Shown here: piece by piece, positions 35,064 through 45,248 of the stretch
How positions within the stretch are numbered: position 1 is the stretch's first letter
How the letters are laid out: the number at the start of each line of letters is the position of its first letter
Source of the DNA: Saccharospirillaceae bacterium
GTDB lineage: Bacteria > Pseudomonadota > Gammaproteobacteria > Pseudomonadales > Oceanobacteraceae
NCBI GenBank assembly: GCA_022448365.1
Contig: JAKVCS010000001.1
Span: 1 to 64,000 of the forward strand
Reading direction: 5' to 3'
Length of the DNA: 64,000 nt
Position numbers and translations under genes: made by a program
The notes under the pieces: generated by a model
The model's database searches: none
What the model was told of the DNA's origin: nothing
What the model saw: the letters and a program-made list of their open reading frames with translations, nothing else

Positions 35064-36725
35064 ATGTCGACTAACACGCTCAAAACCCCCCTGGAAATGC
35101 TATACCACTGGGAGAAAACGCAACCTGATGCTATTTATCTGCGACAGCCTATTGATGGCATCTTTCAAGAATACAGCTGGCACGATGTAGGCCAGAAGGT
35201 ACGCCGCCTTGCCAGCGCTTTGATTGCGCAGAATTTTGACCAGGGCAGCCACATCGCCATTTTTTCCAAAAATTGTGCTGAGTGGTTTATTGCCGATCTG
35301 GCGATCATGATGGCGGGCCATGTATCGGTTCCTATTTACGCCACAGCGGGACCGGAAACTATTCAATACGTGTTGAACCACAGTCATTGTCGAGCCGTAT
35401 TTATCGGCAAACTCGACGATACGCAAAATCAATGCGATGCCATACCGGAGTCAGTTAAACGCCTGGGTTTTCCTTATCCAAATGTTGAAAATGCCGATAT
35501 CAGGCTCGATTTTCATTGGTCAGCACTGCAAGCTCAGCCGGCCCATCCAGGCAATCCTGTGCCAGACCTGAAAGACACTATGACCATAATTTATACATCA
35601 GGCAGTACCGGCAACCCTAAAGGTGTAGTGAATACGTATGGATCGTATGCTTTTGCCAGCCAACAGTTCGTCGATACAATGGCATTTACGCAAAAAGAAC
35701 GTGCATTGAGCTATTTACCGTTAGCACACATTACAGAGCGAACCATTGTCGAAGGTTCCAGTTTCTATTGCGGTTGTGAGATTTCGTTTGTTGAAAGTCT
35801 CGATACATTTGTCGACGATTTAAAGTCTGTATCACCGACCCTATTCTTGTCTGTGCCACGTCTTTGGACTCGTTTTCAGATGGGAGTTTTAGCGAAAATG
35901 TCGCCTAAAAAACTCAATCTGCTTTTGAGTGTTCCCATTCTAAATAAAGTTATCGCACGAAAAATCCGTCAACAACTCGGGCTTGATAGCGTTCGGGTCT
36001 TTGGCAGCGGCTCGGCTCCGCTATCTCCGGCCACAATTCGCTGGTACCAACGAATTGGCATTAATATTACCGAAGCATGGGGTATGTCTGAAACCAATGC
36101 ACTGGGAACGAATTGTCACCCGTTCCGCAGTGATAAAGTCGGTAGCATTGGCCGCCCCTACTCTGGTGTTGAATTACGTATCGCAGATGATGGTGAAATC
36201 CAGGTGCGTGGTGATTTTCTGATGAAAGAATATTATCTTGAGCCGGAGAAAACCGCTGAGGTATTCACCGACGATGGCTTCCTGCGTACCGGCGATAAAG
36301 GCGAAGTTGACGCTGATGGCTATGTAAAAATCACTGGGAGACTGAAAGAAATTTTTAAAACCGCCAAGGGTAAATACGTTGCTCCGGTTCCGATTGAGTC
36401 TCGCCTGATGGAAAACCCGTTAATCGAACAAATCTGCGTAACCGGCTCAAACTTAAAACAACCGATTGCTCTGGTGGTGTTAACCCCAGAAGCCCAGCAG
36501 CATGATCAACAGCACATTCGCGCCAGCCTGATGAAGACGCTGGAAAAAACCAATAACAAACTCGAAAGCCACGCGGTATTGGATGGTTTATTGATTGTGC
36601 AGGAAGCCTGGACACCGGATAACGGCTTATTAACACCCACGTTAAAAATACGCCGTCATTTATTGGAAGGCCGCTACCAGCAAGCAATTCAACAAGAGCT
36701 GACTGATAAAGTTGTTTGGTTGTAA
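35064..36725 (+). CDS. Long-chain fatty acyl-CoA synthetase (AMP-forming)
   Basis: The 553-residue enzyme activates fatty acids to acyl-CoA through an acyl-adenylate. The P-loop is TIIYTSGSTGNPKG (about 174-187), the adenine block is RVFGSGSAPLSP followed by GINITEAWGMSETNALG, and the hinge block is GFLRTGDKGEVDADGYVKITGRLKEIFKTAKGKYVAP, in the FadD15/ACSBG-like order. It is shorter than FadD because the N-terminus is compact. It stands alone with a strong terminator after it. Beta-oxidation genes are not in the window. Confidence 0.93.
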   Translation: MSTNTLKTPLEMLYHWEKTQPDAIYLRQPIDGIFQEYSWHDVGQKVRRLASALIAQNFDQGSHIAIFSKNCAEWFIADLAIMMAGHVSVPIYATAGPETIQYVLNHSHCRAVFIGKLDDTQNQCDAIPESVKRLGFPYPNVENADIRLDFHWSALQAQPAHPGNPVPDLKDTMTIIYTSGSTGNPKGVVNTYGSYAFASQQFVDTMAFTQKERALSYLPLAHITERTIVEGSSFYCGCEISFVESLDTFVDDLKSVSPTLFLSVPRLWTRFQMGVLAKMSPKKLNLLLSVPILNKVIARKIRQQLGLDSVRVFGSGSAPLSPATIRWYQRIGINITEAWGMSETNALGTNCHPFRSDKVGSIGRPYSGVELRIADDGEIQVRGDFLMKEYYLEPEKTAEVFTDDGFLRTGDKGEVDADGYVKITGRLKEIFKTAKGKYVAPVPIESRLMENPLIEQICVTGSNLKQPIALVVLTPEAQQHDQQHIRASLMKTLEKTNNKLESHAVLDGLLIVQEAWTPDNGLLTPTLKIRRHLLEGRYQQAIQQELTDKVVWL

Positions 36726-36760
36726 TCAATATATCAGCAAGCATCAATACGCCAGCCACA

Positions 36761-36790
36761 AAAAAACCGCTTCGATTGAAGCGGTTTTTT
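36761..36790. terminator. Bidirectional terminator between acyl-CoA synthetase and secF
   Basis: AAAAAACCGCTTC pairs perfectly with GAAGCGGTTTTTT around the loop GATT, with T runs on both strands. It ends both the synthetase transcript and the queA-secF operon. Confidence 0.95.
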
Positions 36791-36822
36791 TTCAGTCAGG
36801 CTGAAACCTTAGACCGGAAACC

Positions 36823-37743
36823 TCAAGGACGGTCATCCTCTTCTTCTTCCAGCTCTGGTGGCATCAGATCTTCACGACTGATGTTCATCATCAACAGAAT
36901 ATTCGCAGCAACATAAATCGACGAATAAGTACCGACAACCACACCAATCATTAACGCCAGTGCGAAGTTATGGATCAGTTCACCGCCAACGATCATTAAT
37001 GCACCTAACACCAAAGCGGTCGTTAAGGAGGTCATAATGGTACGGCCAAGAGTCTGGTTCAGAGATTCGTTAATCACTTCAACCGGACCACCGCGACGAA
37101 CAATGCGGAAGTTCTCACGAATGCGGTCAGCCACAACGATGGTATCGTTCAGAGAGTAACCAATAACCGCAAGCAATGCTGCCAGTACCGTTAAGTCAAA
37201 ATCCCATTGGAACAGCGAGAAGAAGCCAAGAATAATGACCACGTCGTGGAACAAAGCAGCAACCGCGCCCACCGAAAACTTAATCTGGAAACGCGCTGCA
37301 ACGTAGATCATCACCACAAACAGAGCAAGTAATAAAGCCAAGCCACCCTGATCACGTAACTCTTCACCGACGTTGGCGCCCACGAATTCGGAACGTTTCA
37401 GAATGATATTATTACCCTTGGCTTCGTTCTGCAGCACCAGCAATACTTCATTACCCAGATCATCGCGAAATGCTTCAGACATACGTACCAATACGTCAGT
37501 TTCTGAACCAAAGTTCTGGACCACAACATCTTTATACCCTGCACCATCGAGAATCTTAGTAATTGCATCGAGGTTTTCCGGTTGCTCATATTCTACTTCC
37601 AGCAGCGTACCACCGGTAAAATCCAGACCCAGGTTCAGTCCCTGAGTCGCCAGAGAACCAATAGAAACAACAATCAGTACCGCCGACAGCACCATGGCTG
37701 CCATGCGCAGCTTCATAAAATCGTAATTTGGCACCTTACTCAT
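36823..37743 (-). CDS. secF: Preprotein translocase subunit SecF
   Basis: The 306-residue inner-membrane protein pairs with SecD to pull exported proteins through SecYEG using the proton gradient. The N-terminal helix and periplasmic domain contain LNLGLDFTGGTLLEVEYE, and the C-terminal RND-like half contains FHDVVIILGFFSLFQWDFDL, AVIGYSLNDTIVVADRIREN and SLNQTLGRTIMTSLTT, all typical. The C-tail is acidic (PPELEEEEDDRP). The start overlaps the secD stop by 4 bases. Confidence 0.98.
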   Translation of the reverse strand: MSKVPNYDFMKLRMAAMVLSAVLIVVSIGSLATQGLNLGLDFTGGTLLEVEYEQPENLDAITKILDGAGYKDVVVQNFGSETDVLVRMSEAFRDDLGNEVLLVLQNEAKGNNIILKRSEFVGANVGEELRDQGGLALLLALFVVMIYVAARFQIKFSVGAVAALFHDVVIILGFFSLFQWDFDLTVLAALLAVIGYSLNDTIVVADRIRENFRIVRRGGPVEVINESLNQTLGRTIMTSLTTALVLGALMIVGGELIHNFALALMIGVVVGTYSSIYVAANILLMMNISREDLMPPELEEEEDDRP

Positions 37744-39599
37744 GATTGGCCTCCGATGGATAAAGAATCAATACGACGGCCGCCGTAAACCGTGTTGATG
37801 ATGGCACGAGTGAGAACAATGGCAGTAAACATCGAGGTGATGATACCGAACGACAGAGTGACCGCGAATCCTTTGACCGGACCGGTACCTGCAGCGAAAA
37901 GGATCACCGCAACTAACAACGTGGTTAAGTTGGCATCAAGAATGGTGACAAACGCGCGATCATAACCCTCATGGATCGCTTGTTGTGGCGATCGTCCTGC
38001 CAGCAGCTCTTCGCGAATGCGCGAGAAAATAAGCACATTAGCATCCACTGCCATACCAACCGTTAAGACAATCCCGGCAATGCCCGGCAAGGTCAGCGTA
38101 GCGCCAATAATGGACATCAATGCAATCAGTATTACCAGGTTAGCGATCAGTGCGATGTTAGCCACCATGCCGAATAGGCGATAGAACACCACCATGGCAA
38201 CCAGTACCAAAGCCAGGCCCGCCATCACAGAGTTAACACCCATTTCGATGTTTTCTTTACCCAGACTTGGGCCCACCGTGCGCTCTTCAACGAAGAACAT
38301 CGGCGCAGCCAGAGCACCAGCGCGTAATAACAGGGCCAGCTCCGACGCTTCAGCCGATTCCAGACCAGTGATACGGAAGCTGGAGCCTAACGTGCTCTGA
38401 ATCGTGGCCAGAGAAATAATCGATTTCTCGACCACCTGAATGGTTTTTTGCTGCTCAACCCCATCCACCAGTTCATACGTGGTCTTAGGCTTGCGTTCGA
38501 CAAACAGCACCGCCATGCGACGCTTAATATTCTTGCGCGTCACTTGAGTCATGCGCGCCCCACCTTTGGAATCGAGATCGATATTCACCTGTGGGAAACC
38601 ATTTTCATCAAAGGAAGGCTGGGCGTTGGTTACACTGTCGCCAGTGGTAATGATGGTTTTCTGCAATCTTGCGGTGCGGAAACTCTCATTGCGGAAGCTG
38701 TACTCCTCCGTTTGGAAACGGCTGGCACCTGGCTCGGCCTCGAGACGAAATTCAAGGTTGGCGGCTTTACCCAAAATCTTCTTCGCTTCAGCCGTATCCT
38801 GAACACCCGGCAACTCGACCACAATACGGTTACGGCCCTGACGCTGAACCAGCGGTTCGGCAACACCCAGTTCATTAACCCGGTTACGAATGGTGGTTAA
38901 GTTTTGCTTAATCGCATAGTTTTCGAACGACTTAATTTGCTGCTCAGTAACACGCAACACGAGATCATAGAATTCGCCGTTATCTTCGGAAGAGCGCAGA
39001 AACTCGTTGTAATTTCGGGCAACAAAATTAGATGCTTCATCGCGTATTTCAGAATCAACGAAGCTGATGCGCAAGCTCTGACCTTCGACCTGAATCCGGC
39101 GGTACTTCAGCTTTTCTTCTCGCAGCTTGTTACGCATTTCCTGACGGTAGTTTTTAATCTTACTGGCCAGGTAATCAGCCATATCCACCTCCATCAGGAA
39201 GTGCACACCACCACTCAGGTCCAGACCCAGTGTCATGGGCCCGGCACCCAGATTAACCAGCCATTCGGGCGTGGTTGGTGCAAGGTTCAGGGCAACAATA
39301 TATTCATCACCCAGCAAGCGCTGCACCGCAGCTTTTGCCGATAGCTGATTTTTGGTTTCGGTCAAACGGAACAATGCCGTGCTGCCTTTGACTTCTTCAC
39401 CGAAGAATTCGATATCATTTTCATTGAGCGCCTGGCGTACCTGATTCAGTGTCAATTCGCTCATCTCAGCGCCGGAACGGGCCGGCGTTACCTGAATAGC
39501 CGGATCGGGCGGGTACAGGTTTGGCGCAGCGTAGATGACCGACAGCACCAGCACCAGCAAGATCAGAATGTGTTTCCAGATGGGTGTTTTATTGAGCAT
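37740..39599 (-). CDS. secD: Preprotein translocase subunit SecD
   Basis: The 619-residue protein is close to the E. coli length (615). The N-terminal helix is WKHILILLVLVLSVIYA. The large periplasmic P1 domain includes LGLDLSGGVHFLMEVDM, and the C-terminal six-helix RND-type region carries GMAVDANVLIFSRIREEL and DANLTTLLVAVILFAAGTG, where the buried Asp residues conduct protons. The ATG at 39599 after GAAGGGC is taken as start since the protein aligns from there; a longer frame adds a stretch with no similarity. It sits between yajC and secF in the classical order. Confidence 0.97.
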   Translation of the reverse strand: MLNKTPIWKHILILLVLVLSVIYAAPNLYPPDPAIQVTPARSGAEMSELTLNQVRQALNENDIEFFGEEVKGSTALFRLTETKNQLSAKAAVQRLLGDEYIVALNLAPTTPEWLVNLGAGPMTLGLDLSGGVHFLMEVDMADYLASKIKNYRQEMRNKLREEKLKYRRIQVEGQSLRISFVDSEIRDEASNFVARNYNEFLRSSEDNGEFYDLVLRVTEQQIKSFENYAIKQNLTTIRNRVNELGVAEPLVQRQGRNRIVVELPGVQDTAEAKKILGKAANLEFRLEAEPGASRFQTEEYSFRNESFRTARLQKTIITTGDSVTNAQPSFDENGFPQVNIDLDSKGGARMTQVTRKNIKRRMAVLFVERKPKTTYELVDGVEQQKTIQVVEKSIISLATIQSTLGSSFRITGLESAEASELALLLRAGALAAPMFFVEERTVGPSLGKENIEMGVNSVMAGLALVLVAMVVFYRLFGMVANIALIANLVILIALMSIIGATLTLPGIAGIVLTVGMAVDANVLIFSRIREELLAGRSPQQAIHEGYDRAFVTILDANLTTLLVAVILFAAGTGPVKGFAVTLSFGIITSMFTAIVLTRAIINTVYGGRRIDSLSIGGQS

Positions 39600-39704
39600 A
39601 CAACTGCCCTTCTTCCTTATTGTGGTCCTTAAACAGCAACAAAGACGGCCGCCCGAAACGGACGCCGCCTTGTGGGTGCAGACCTGAAGGTCTGCCAAAT
39701 CTGA

Positions 39705-40064
39705 TTAAGCTTTAATTTCTTTGATGGTGCCTTTTGGCAATGCTGCTGTCACTGCAACTTTCTGAACCGGCAGCTCCACGCCTTTAGATACTTCGATTAC
39801 GATGAAGTCGTCAGTCACTTTGGTTACTTTGCCGAGCATACCGCCAGCTGTTACCACTTCGTCACCCACTGACAGGTCACCAATCAGTGCCTTGTGTTCT
39901 TTCTGACGTTTGCTCTGCGGGCGCCACAACAAAAAGTAGAAAATCAGCAGAAAGCCACCCAGAAAAATCAGCTGCCCGGTGACACCCATTGGCTGAGCGG
40001 CAGCGCCTTCTGCGAAGGCCAGTGGTGAAGTAGCTAAAGCCAATGCGGCTAACAGTGCTTTCAT
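39705..40064 (-). CDS. yajC: SecDF-associated protein YajC
   Basis: The 119-residue single-span protein joins the SecDF-YajC complex. An N-terminal signal-like segment (KALLAALALATSPLAFA) precedes the conserved span LIFLGGFLLIFYFLLWRPQSKRQKEHK and the cytoplasmic domain with GDEVVTAGGMLGKVTKVTDDFI. The ATG at 40064 follows GGGGAT; an upstream ATG seven codons earlier lacks a site. The extra N-terminal hydrophobic stretch before the usual YajC span makes it longer than E. coli YajC. Confidence 0.95.
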   Translation of the reverse strand: MKALLAALALATSPLAFAEGAAAQPMGVTGQLIFLGGFLLIFYFLLWRPQSKRQKEHKALIGDLSVGDEVVTAGGMLGKVTKVTDDFIVIEVSKGVELPVQKVAVTAALPKGTIKEIKA

Positions 40065-40136
40065 TAAAAATATCCCCAATGTCATTAGTTTGTGCAGCTT
40101 GCCGCACGATTATTACAAGATTTGAACAGGTTAGCG

Positions 40137-41324
<1,188 letters not shown>

Positions 41325-41360
41325 CTATTTTGCCGACCTGTCAGCGGTTGGATAACCCGC

Positions 41361-42404
41361 TCAGACCTCTTCCGGGGTAACAAACATAGCATCCCCATAA
41401 CTGTAAAAACGGTACTGTTCAGCAATCGCCTGCTCGTAGGCAGACATTACCTGTTGTTTCCCTGCAAACGCCGAAACCAGCATTATTAACGTCGATTCCG
41501 GGAGGTGAAAATTGGTGATCATGGCATCCACGCTGCGAAATTGGTAACCCGGAAAAATAAAGATCTCACTGTCATCATAAAACGTGGCAATTGCACCTTC
41601 CTGACTGGCACTTTCGAGACTTCTGACGGAGGTTGTTCCAACGGCAATGACACGCTTACCCTGGCGGCGAGTGTGATTTACCGCATCCACCACTTGTTGC
41701 GAGACTTCGATGTATTCTGAATGCATCTTATGTTCATGCACGTCATCAACTTTTACTGGCTGAAACGTACCAGCACCTACATGCAAGGTCACATAAGCAA
41801 AGTTAACACCTTTGTCTCTCAAACGATCCAGCAAACCATCATCAAAGTGGAGACCGGCCGTAGGTGCCGCAACGGCTCCCGGCTTTTCTGCGTAGACTGT
41901 CTGATAGCGTTCTTTATCTTCTTCTGCGTCGTCACGTTCCATATACGGAGGCAGAGGCATATGGCCGACGTCATTAAGCAGGTCCAGCAACGGTTTGTCG
42001 GTTGCGAACTTCAGATGAAACAGAGCCCCATCACGACCAACTACATCGACAGCAACGCCGTCTTCTTTACCACCACCAAGATAGATCGTCTGACCCGGCT
42101 TGGGCGAGCGTGACGATTTCAGATGCGCCAATGCCTCACGTTCATTCAGCACACGCTCTATCAACGCCTCCAGTTTGCCGCCACTCTCTTTTTCACCGTA
42201 GAGGCGCGCCGGGATTACCTTGGTATTGTTAAATACCAGTAAATCGCCAGGCTCAATCAGGGCTTCGATATCACGGAAAATTTTATGTTCAACAGCACCA
42301 CTTTGGCCGTTGAGGCACAATAAACGCGATGCACTGCGCTCTGCCATAGGGTGGCGGGCAATCAGCTGATCTGGCAGTTCAAAATTAAAATCGCTGGTTT
42401 TCAT
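41361..42404 (-). CDS. queA: S-adenosylmethionine:tRNA ribosyltransferase-isomerase
   Basis: The 347-residue enzyme moves the ribosyl group of SAM onto preQ1-modified tRNA, giving epoxyqueuosine. It begins [19 protein letters not shown], matching E. coli QueA. Family blocks include [55 protein letters not shown] and [24 protein letters not shown]. It is first in the queA-tgt-yajC-secD-secF run on the minus strand and is divergent from a strong tRNA promoter 119 bases away. Confidence 0.96.
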   Translation of the reverse strand: MKTSDFNFELPDQLIARHPMAERSASRLLCLNGQSGAVEHKIFRDIEALIEPGDLLVFNNTKVIPARLYGEKESGGKLEALIERVLNEREALAHLKSSRSPKPGQTIYLGGGKEDGVAVDVVGRDGALFHLKFATDKPLLDLLNDVGHMPLPPYMERDDAEEDKERYQTVYAEKPGAVAAPTAGLHFDDGLLDRLRDKGVNFAYVTLHVGAGTFQPVKVDDVHEHKMHSEYIEVSQQVVDAVNHTRRQGKRVIAVGTTSVRSLESASQEGAIATFYDDSEIFIFPGYQFRSVDAMITNFHLPESTLIMLVSAFAGKQQVMSAYEQAIAEQYRFYSYGDAMFVTPEEV

Positions 42405-42522
42405 TTTTTCTGACGTCGTTTGAGAGGAGCGCAACTCAGTAGTGGAGCGCCGTGCTCATTGAAAGTGCGGCAAGATTACCGGATAAGTTCCACTAAGTTA
42501 AGGAAATCATTAGAAAAAAGTA

Positions 42523-42550
42523 TTGACACTTAAGAGATCCCCTGTAGAAT
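42523..42550 (+). promoter_or_regulatory. Strong sigma-70 promoter of the tRNA-Leu cluster
   Basis: A perfect TTGACA (42523-42528) and TAGAAT (42545-42550) are 16 bases apart and followed by a GC-rich discriminator (GCGCCGCC), the signature of stringently controlled stable-RNA promoters. The first tRNA begins about 31 bases downstream. Confidence 0.9.
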
Positions 42551-42581
42551 GCGCCGCCACTGACACAGCAGATGCCGATTT

Positions 42582-42668
42582 GCCAGAGTGGCGAAATTGG
42601 TAGACGCAGGGGATTCAAAATCCCCCGCCTTAACGGGTGTGCCGGTTCGAGTCCGGCCTCTGGTACCA
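42582..42668 (+). tRNA. tRNA-Leu (anticodon CAA)
   Basis: The 87-nt class II tRNA has acceptor GCCAGAG/CTCTGGT (G-U end pair), D arm GGCGAAATTGGTAGACGCAG, anticodon loop TTCAAAA, a long variable arm (CGCCTTAACGGGTG), T arm GGTTCGAGTCC and encoded CCA. It reads UUG. It is the first of three leucine tRNAs from one promoter. Confidence 0.96.
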
Positions 42669-42710
42669 GTTATGCAGGTACACTTCGGCTCTCATCCGTC
42701 AGTGACAATG

Positions 42711-42739
42711 ATTCAGCAAATATCTACTGCTTGCTGAAT
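42711..42739 (+). repeat. Perfect 9-bp hairpin before the second tRNA-Leu
   Basis: ATTCAGCAA pairs with TTGCTGAAT around an 11-base loop and ends 7 bases before the next tRNA 5' end. A different 9-bp hairpin occupies the same place before the third tRNA, suggesting a processing signal. Confidence 0.65.
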
Positions 42740-42746
42740 GAAAAAT

Positions 42747-42833
42747 GCCCAGGTGGTGGAATTGGTAGACACGCTAGCTTCAGGTGCTAGTGGCCGTATG
42801 GCCGTGGGAGTTCAAGTCTCCCCCTGGGCACCA
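42747..42833 (+). tRNA. tRNA-Leu (anticodon CAG), copy 1
   Basis: The 87-nt class II tRNA has acceptor GCCCAGG/CCTGGGC, anticodon loop TTCAGGT (CAG), a long variable arm and encoded CCA. It reads CUG. An identical copy follows at 42917. Confidence 0.97.
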
Positions 42834-42884
42834 TAGATCATTGGTTTGATTATGTGGTGCCGCATTTTTCGAAGACACACTGTA

Positions 42885-42910
42885 TTTAGCATCTTCCCAA
42901 CGATGCTAAA
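42885..42910 (+). repeat. Perfect 9-bp hairpin before the third tRNA-Leu
   Basis: TTTAGCATC pairs with GATGCTAAA around an 8-base loop and ends 6 bases before the tRNA 5' end. The sequence differs from the hairpin at 42711, but placement and stem length match. Confidence 0.65.
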
Positions 42911-42916
42911 CGCCTT

Positions 42917-43003
42917 GCCCAGGTGGTGGAATTGGTAGACACGCTAGCTTCAGGTGCTAGTGGCCGTATGGCCGTGGGAGTTCAAGTCTCCCCCTGGGCA
43001 CCA
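42917..43003 (+). tRNA. tRNA-Leu (anticodon CAG), copy 2
   Basis: This appears identical, base for base, to the copy at 42747-42833, while the spacer between them is unrelated except for the hairpin. No clear terminator lies between the CCA end and the convergent diguanylate cyclase stop at 43084. Confidence 0.97.
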
Positions 43004-43083
43004 TCTAAAGCGATGCATTTCTCTAAAACGCCCCCAAAATTTTCCGCCCAACGCAAAGATCAGCTTTTTCTCTGACTACCCTC

Positions 43084-45042
43084 TCATACCTCATGTGAAC
43101 CACAACTGCGCTCTGACTGGTACAGGGTGACCTGATTACGTCCATTTTCCTTCGACTGATACAAAGCGTCATCTGCAAACTTAACCCAGTCATCAGCACG
43201 ACTGCCAGAGTCAGGTACACCGCCGTAAATACCAATACTCACAGTCACTGCCACCCCAACTTCAATGCGGTCAAAATTCAGCTGCTGCACACCACCACGC
43301 AAGCACTCAGCAACGTGGCAGGCTCCACGAGTGTCCGTATTTGGCAAAATCAAAACAAACTCTTCTCCACCATAGCGTGCTATGAAATCGGTATTACGAT
43401 GAACCCCGTGTTTTATGGCCTGAGCAACGGCGCGAAGAATGTCATCACCCGCCTGGTGACCATAGCTATCGTTGATTTTCTTAAATCTATCAATATCGAG
43501 CATGAGTATACTTAAAGGCTCACGCTCGCGGACAGCACGAGCCAATTCGCGATCAATCACATCCTCAAAAAACCGGCGATTACGCAACGCCGTCAGTGGA
43601 TCAGTGGTACTCAGGTATTCCAATCGCTGATTCAGTTTTTCCAGCTCTCCGGTGCGTTGCCTCACTCTGGATTCAAGCGTTTCATTGGCGCGACGCTGAA
43701 CTTCCAACGCACGATCCTGAGCTTCACGGGCCTCACGCTCATGCTCCAACGCTTTCTCCTGAGCATATCGCGCGTTACGCTCCTGAGTCAGTGCATCCTC
43801 TTGAGCAACCCGAGCAATTTTTTCATGTTCAAATGCAGTCAGCTGAGCTTCAAAGCGCACACGCTTTTCCTGATTTAGCCGATCGGCCAGAGCAAACGAT
43901 AACAGGATAACCTCCAAGACTGAACCAATCTGAATAGCGTATTCAGTAAAAGAATTACGCGGAATAAAATCGAACTTATTCAGGGCCAGAATAACGCCAC
44001 CACACAGCATTGACGACCATGCAATGGTATAAAAACGCGCCGAAGGATACCCCTGAATCCAGCGCACAACGCCCCCATAAAGAGCACAAAAAATCGCAAT
44101 AATCGCCACTGCAATTAAACTACGAATCATAAGATGATAAGGAGAGAAATTACTGATTATAAGAATACTAAAAGCGGAGATCGCTACAACACTGAATAAT
44201 CGCTGCAATAACGCCATATCATTTTTCAATGATAGAAAATTCATCGTGAATAAGCTGCCAAAGATCACAATGCCCGCGAGTGAAACAACAATACTCTGAT
44301 CATTCCAATAGGTAGCATATGGCCATAAATACTGGAAGTTAAAGCCATGCAAACTACCGATAAATGCAGTCATACTGGCAACGTATAAGACGTAATAAAG
44401 GTAGTTAATTTCCCGTACAGACAAAAATACAAATAGGTTGTACAACACCATAATCAACATGATGCCGTAATAAATCCCCATACCGAACAACTGCCCCATT
44501 TCTTCTATAAAAAATGATCGTTCATGCCATACAGTCAAGGGGAATTGCATAGAGCTGGATGTTTCTACCCGGAAGACCCATTCCTGCTGCTCTTCAGGCT
44601 CCAGAGTAAATGGAAGTATAAAAAATCGATGGGGAATGGGTCGCTCACTATGTGGTTGTTTATCACCATAATGATGCAATTGCCAGTCACTTTTCTGACC
44701 ATTTTTTATACTGCGTCGATACAAACGAATATCGTCAAGTACCGGATAACCAATCTCAAGAAAATAGGGCAAATGCTGCGCTTGGCCATCACTCAATAGA
44801 AAACGGAACCAATACACCGAGTTTGTATAGCCAAAAGCCAGATTTTCTACACCACTATCGGCCCAATTCTGGTCTTGTAATGCGTCTATTGTGACGTCGC
44901 CTTGAGGGTCCTCCCAGTACTCCACATATGAATCCAGGACAAGAGACGTATCTACATTAGCAAGATCGATTTCCGCTGCGGAATTCGCCAGCGATTGCTG
45001 ACTGAAAATGAAGATCAGGGGGAGAAGCAAAATCCTGAGCAT
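43084..45042 (-). CDS. 7TM-receptor (7TMR-DISM) diguanylate cyclase
   Basis: The 652-residue protein makes cyclic di-GMP in response to an extracellular cue. A signal peptide (to about residue 19) precedes a periplasmic jelly-roll domain (about 30-170, GYTNSVYWFRFLL), then seven helices (about 185-385), a coiled coil (about 390-480) and a GGDEF domain (about 485-640). The active site is GGEEF at 558-562, and the inhibitory site RNTD is intact at 549-552, so product feedback is expected. The coiled coil contains three consecutive 14-residue repeats (410-451, each starting AR.AQ). It is divergent from the cytochrome cassette. Confidence 0.94.
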   Translation of the reverse strand: MLRILLLPLIFIFSQQSLANSAAEIDLANVDTSLVLDSYVEYWEDPQGDVTIDALQDQNWADSGVENLAFGYTNSVYWFRFLLSDGQAQHLPYFLEIGYPVLDDIRLYRRSIKNGQKSDWQLHHYGDKQPHSERPIPHRFFILPFTLEPEEQQEWVFRVETSSSMQFPLTVWHERSFFIEEMGQLFGMGIYYGIMLIMVLYNLFVFLSVREINYLYYVLYVASMTAFIGSLHGFNFQYLWPYATYWNDQSIVVSLAGIVIFGSLFTMNFLSLKNDMALLQRLFSVVAISAFSILIISNFSPYHLMIRSLIAVAIIAIFCALYGGVVRWIQGYPSARFYTIAWSSMLCGGVILALNKFDFIPRNSFTEYAIQIGSVLEVILLSFALADRLNQEKRVRFEAQLTAFEHEKIARVAQEDALTQERNARYAQEKALEHEREAREAQDRALEVQRRANETLESRVRQRTGELEKLNQRLEYLSTTDPLTALRNRRFFEDVIDRELARAVREREPLSILMLDIDRFKKINDSYGHQAGDDILRAVAQAIKHGVHRNTDFIARYGGEEFVLILPNTDTRGACHVAECLRGGVQQLNFDRIEVGVAVTVSIGIYGGVPDSGSRADDWVKFADDALYQSKENGRNQVTLYQSERSCGSHEV

Positions 45043-45248
45043 GTGTGTTAAGAAACCTGATTACAGTGTGCTCGAAGTGTAGTCTATTTGTAACGATTAC
45101 ACCCAATACGGCCATTTTTAAAATTACTTCACACTTTTCAGTGCAAGATTTTGCTAGTGTTCTTGCAGTCGACCCGAAGGGTAGTCGAGATAAAAATAAT
45201 GTATTGCCGATCATGAGCAAATACAGCCTGATGTGGCCGAGGTGTGGG

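Noticed and set aside
42572-42790. Open frame running across the first two tRNA-Leu genes
   Set aside because: It reads through two confident tRNAs and has no protein similarity or ribosome site.
45160-45190. Short palindrome around CGACCC-GAA-GGGTAGTCG upstream of the cytochrome cassette
   Set aside because: The stem is short with a bulge, and neither a terminator nor a recognisable operator; noted only as a possible site for a regulator.
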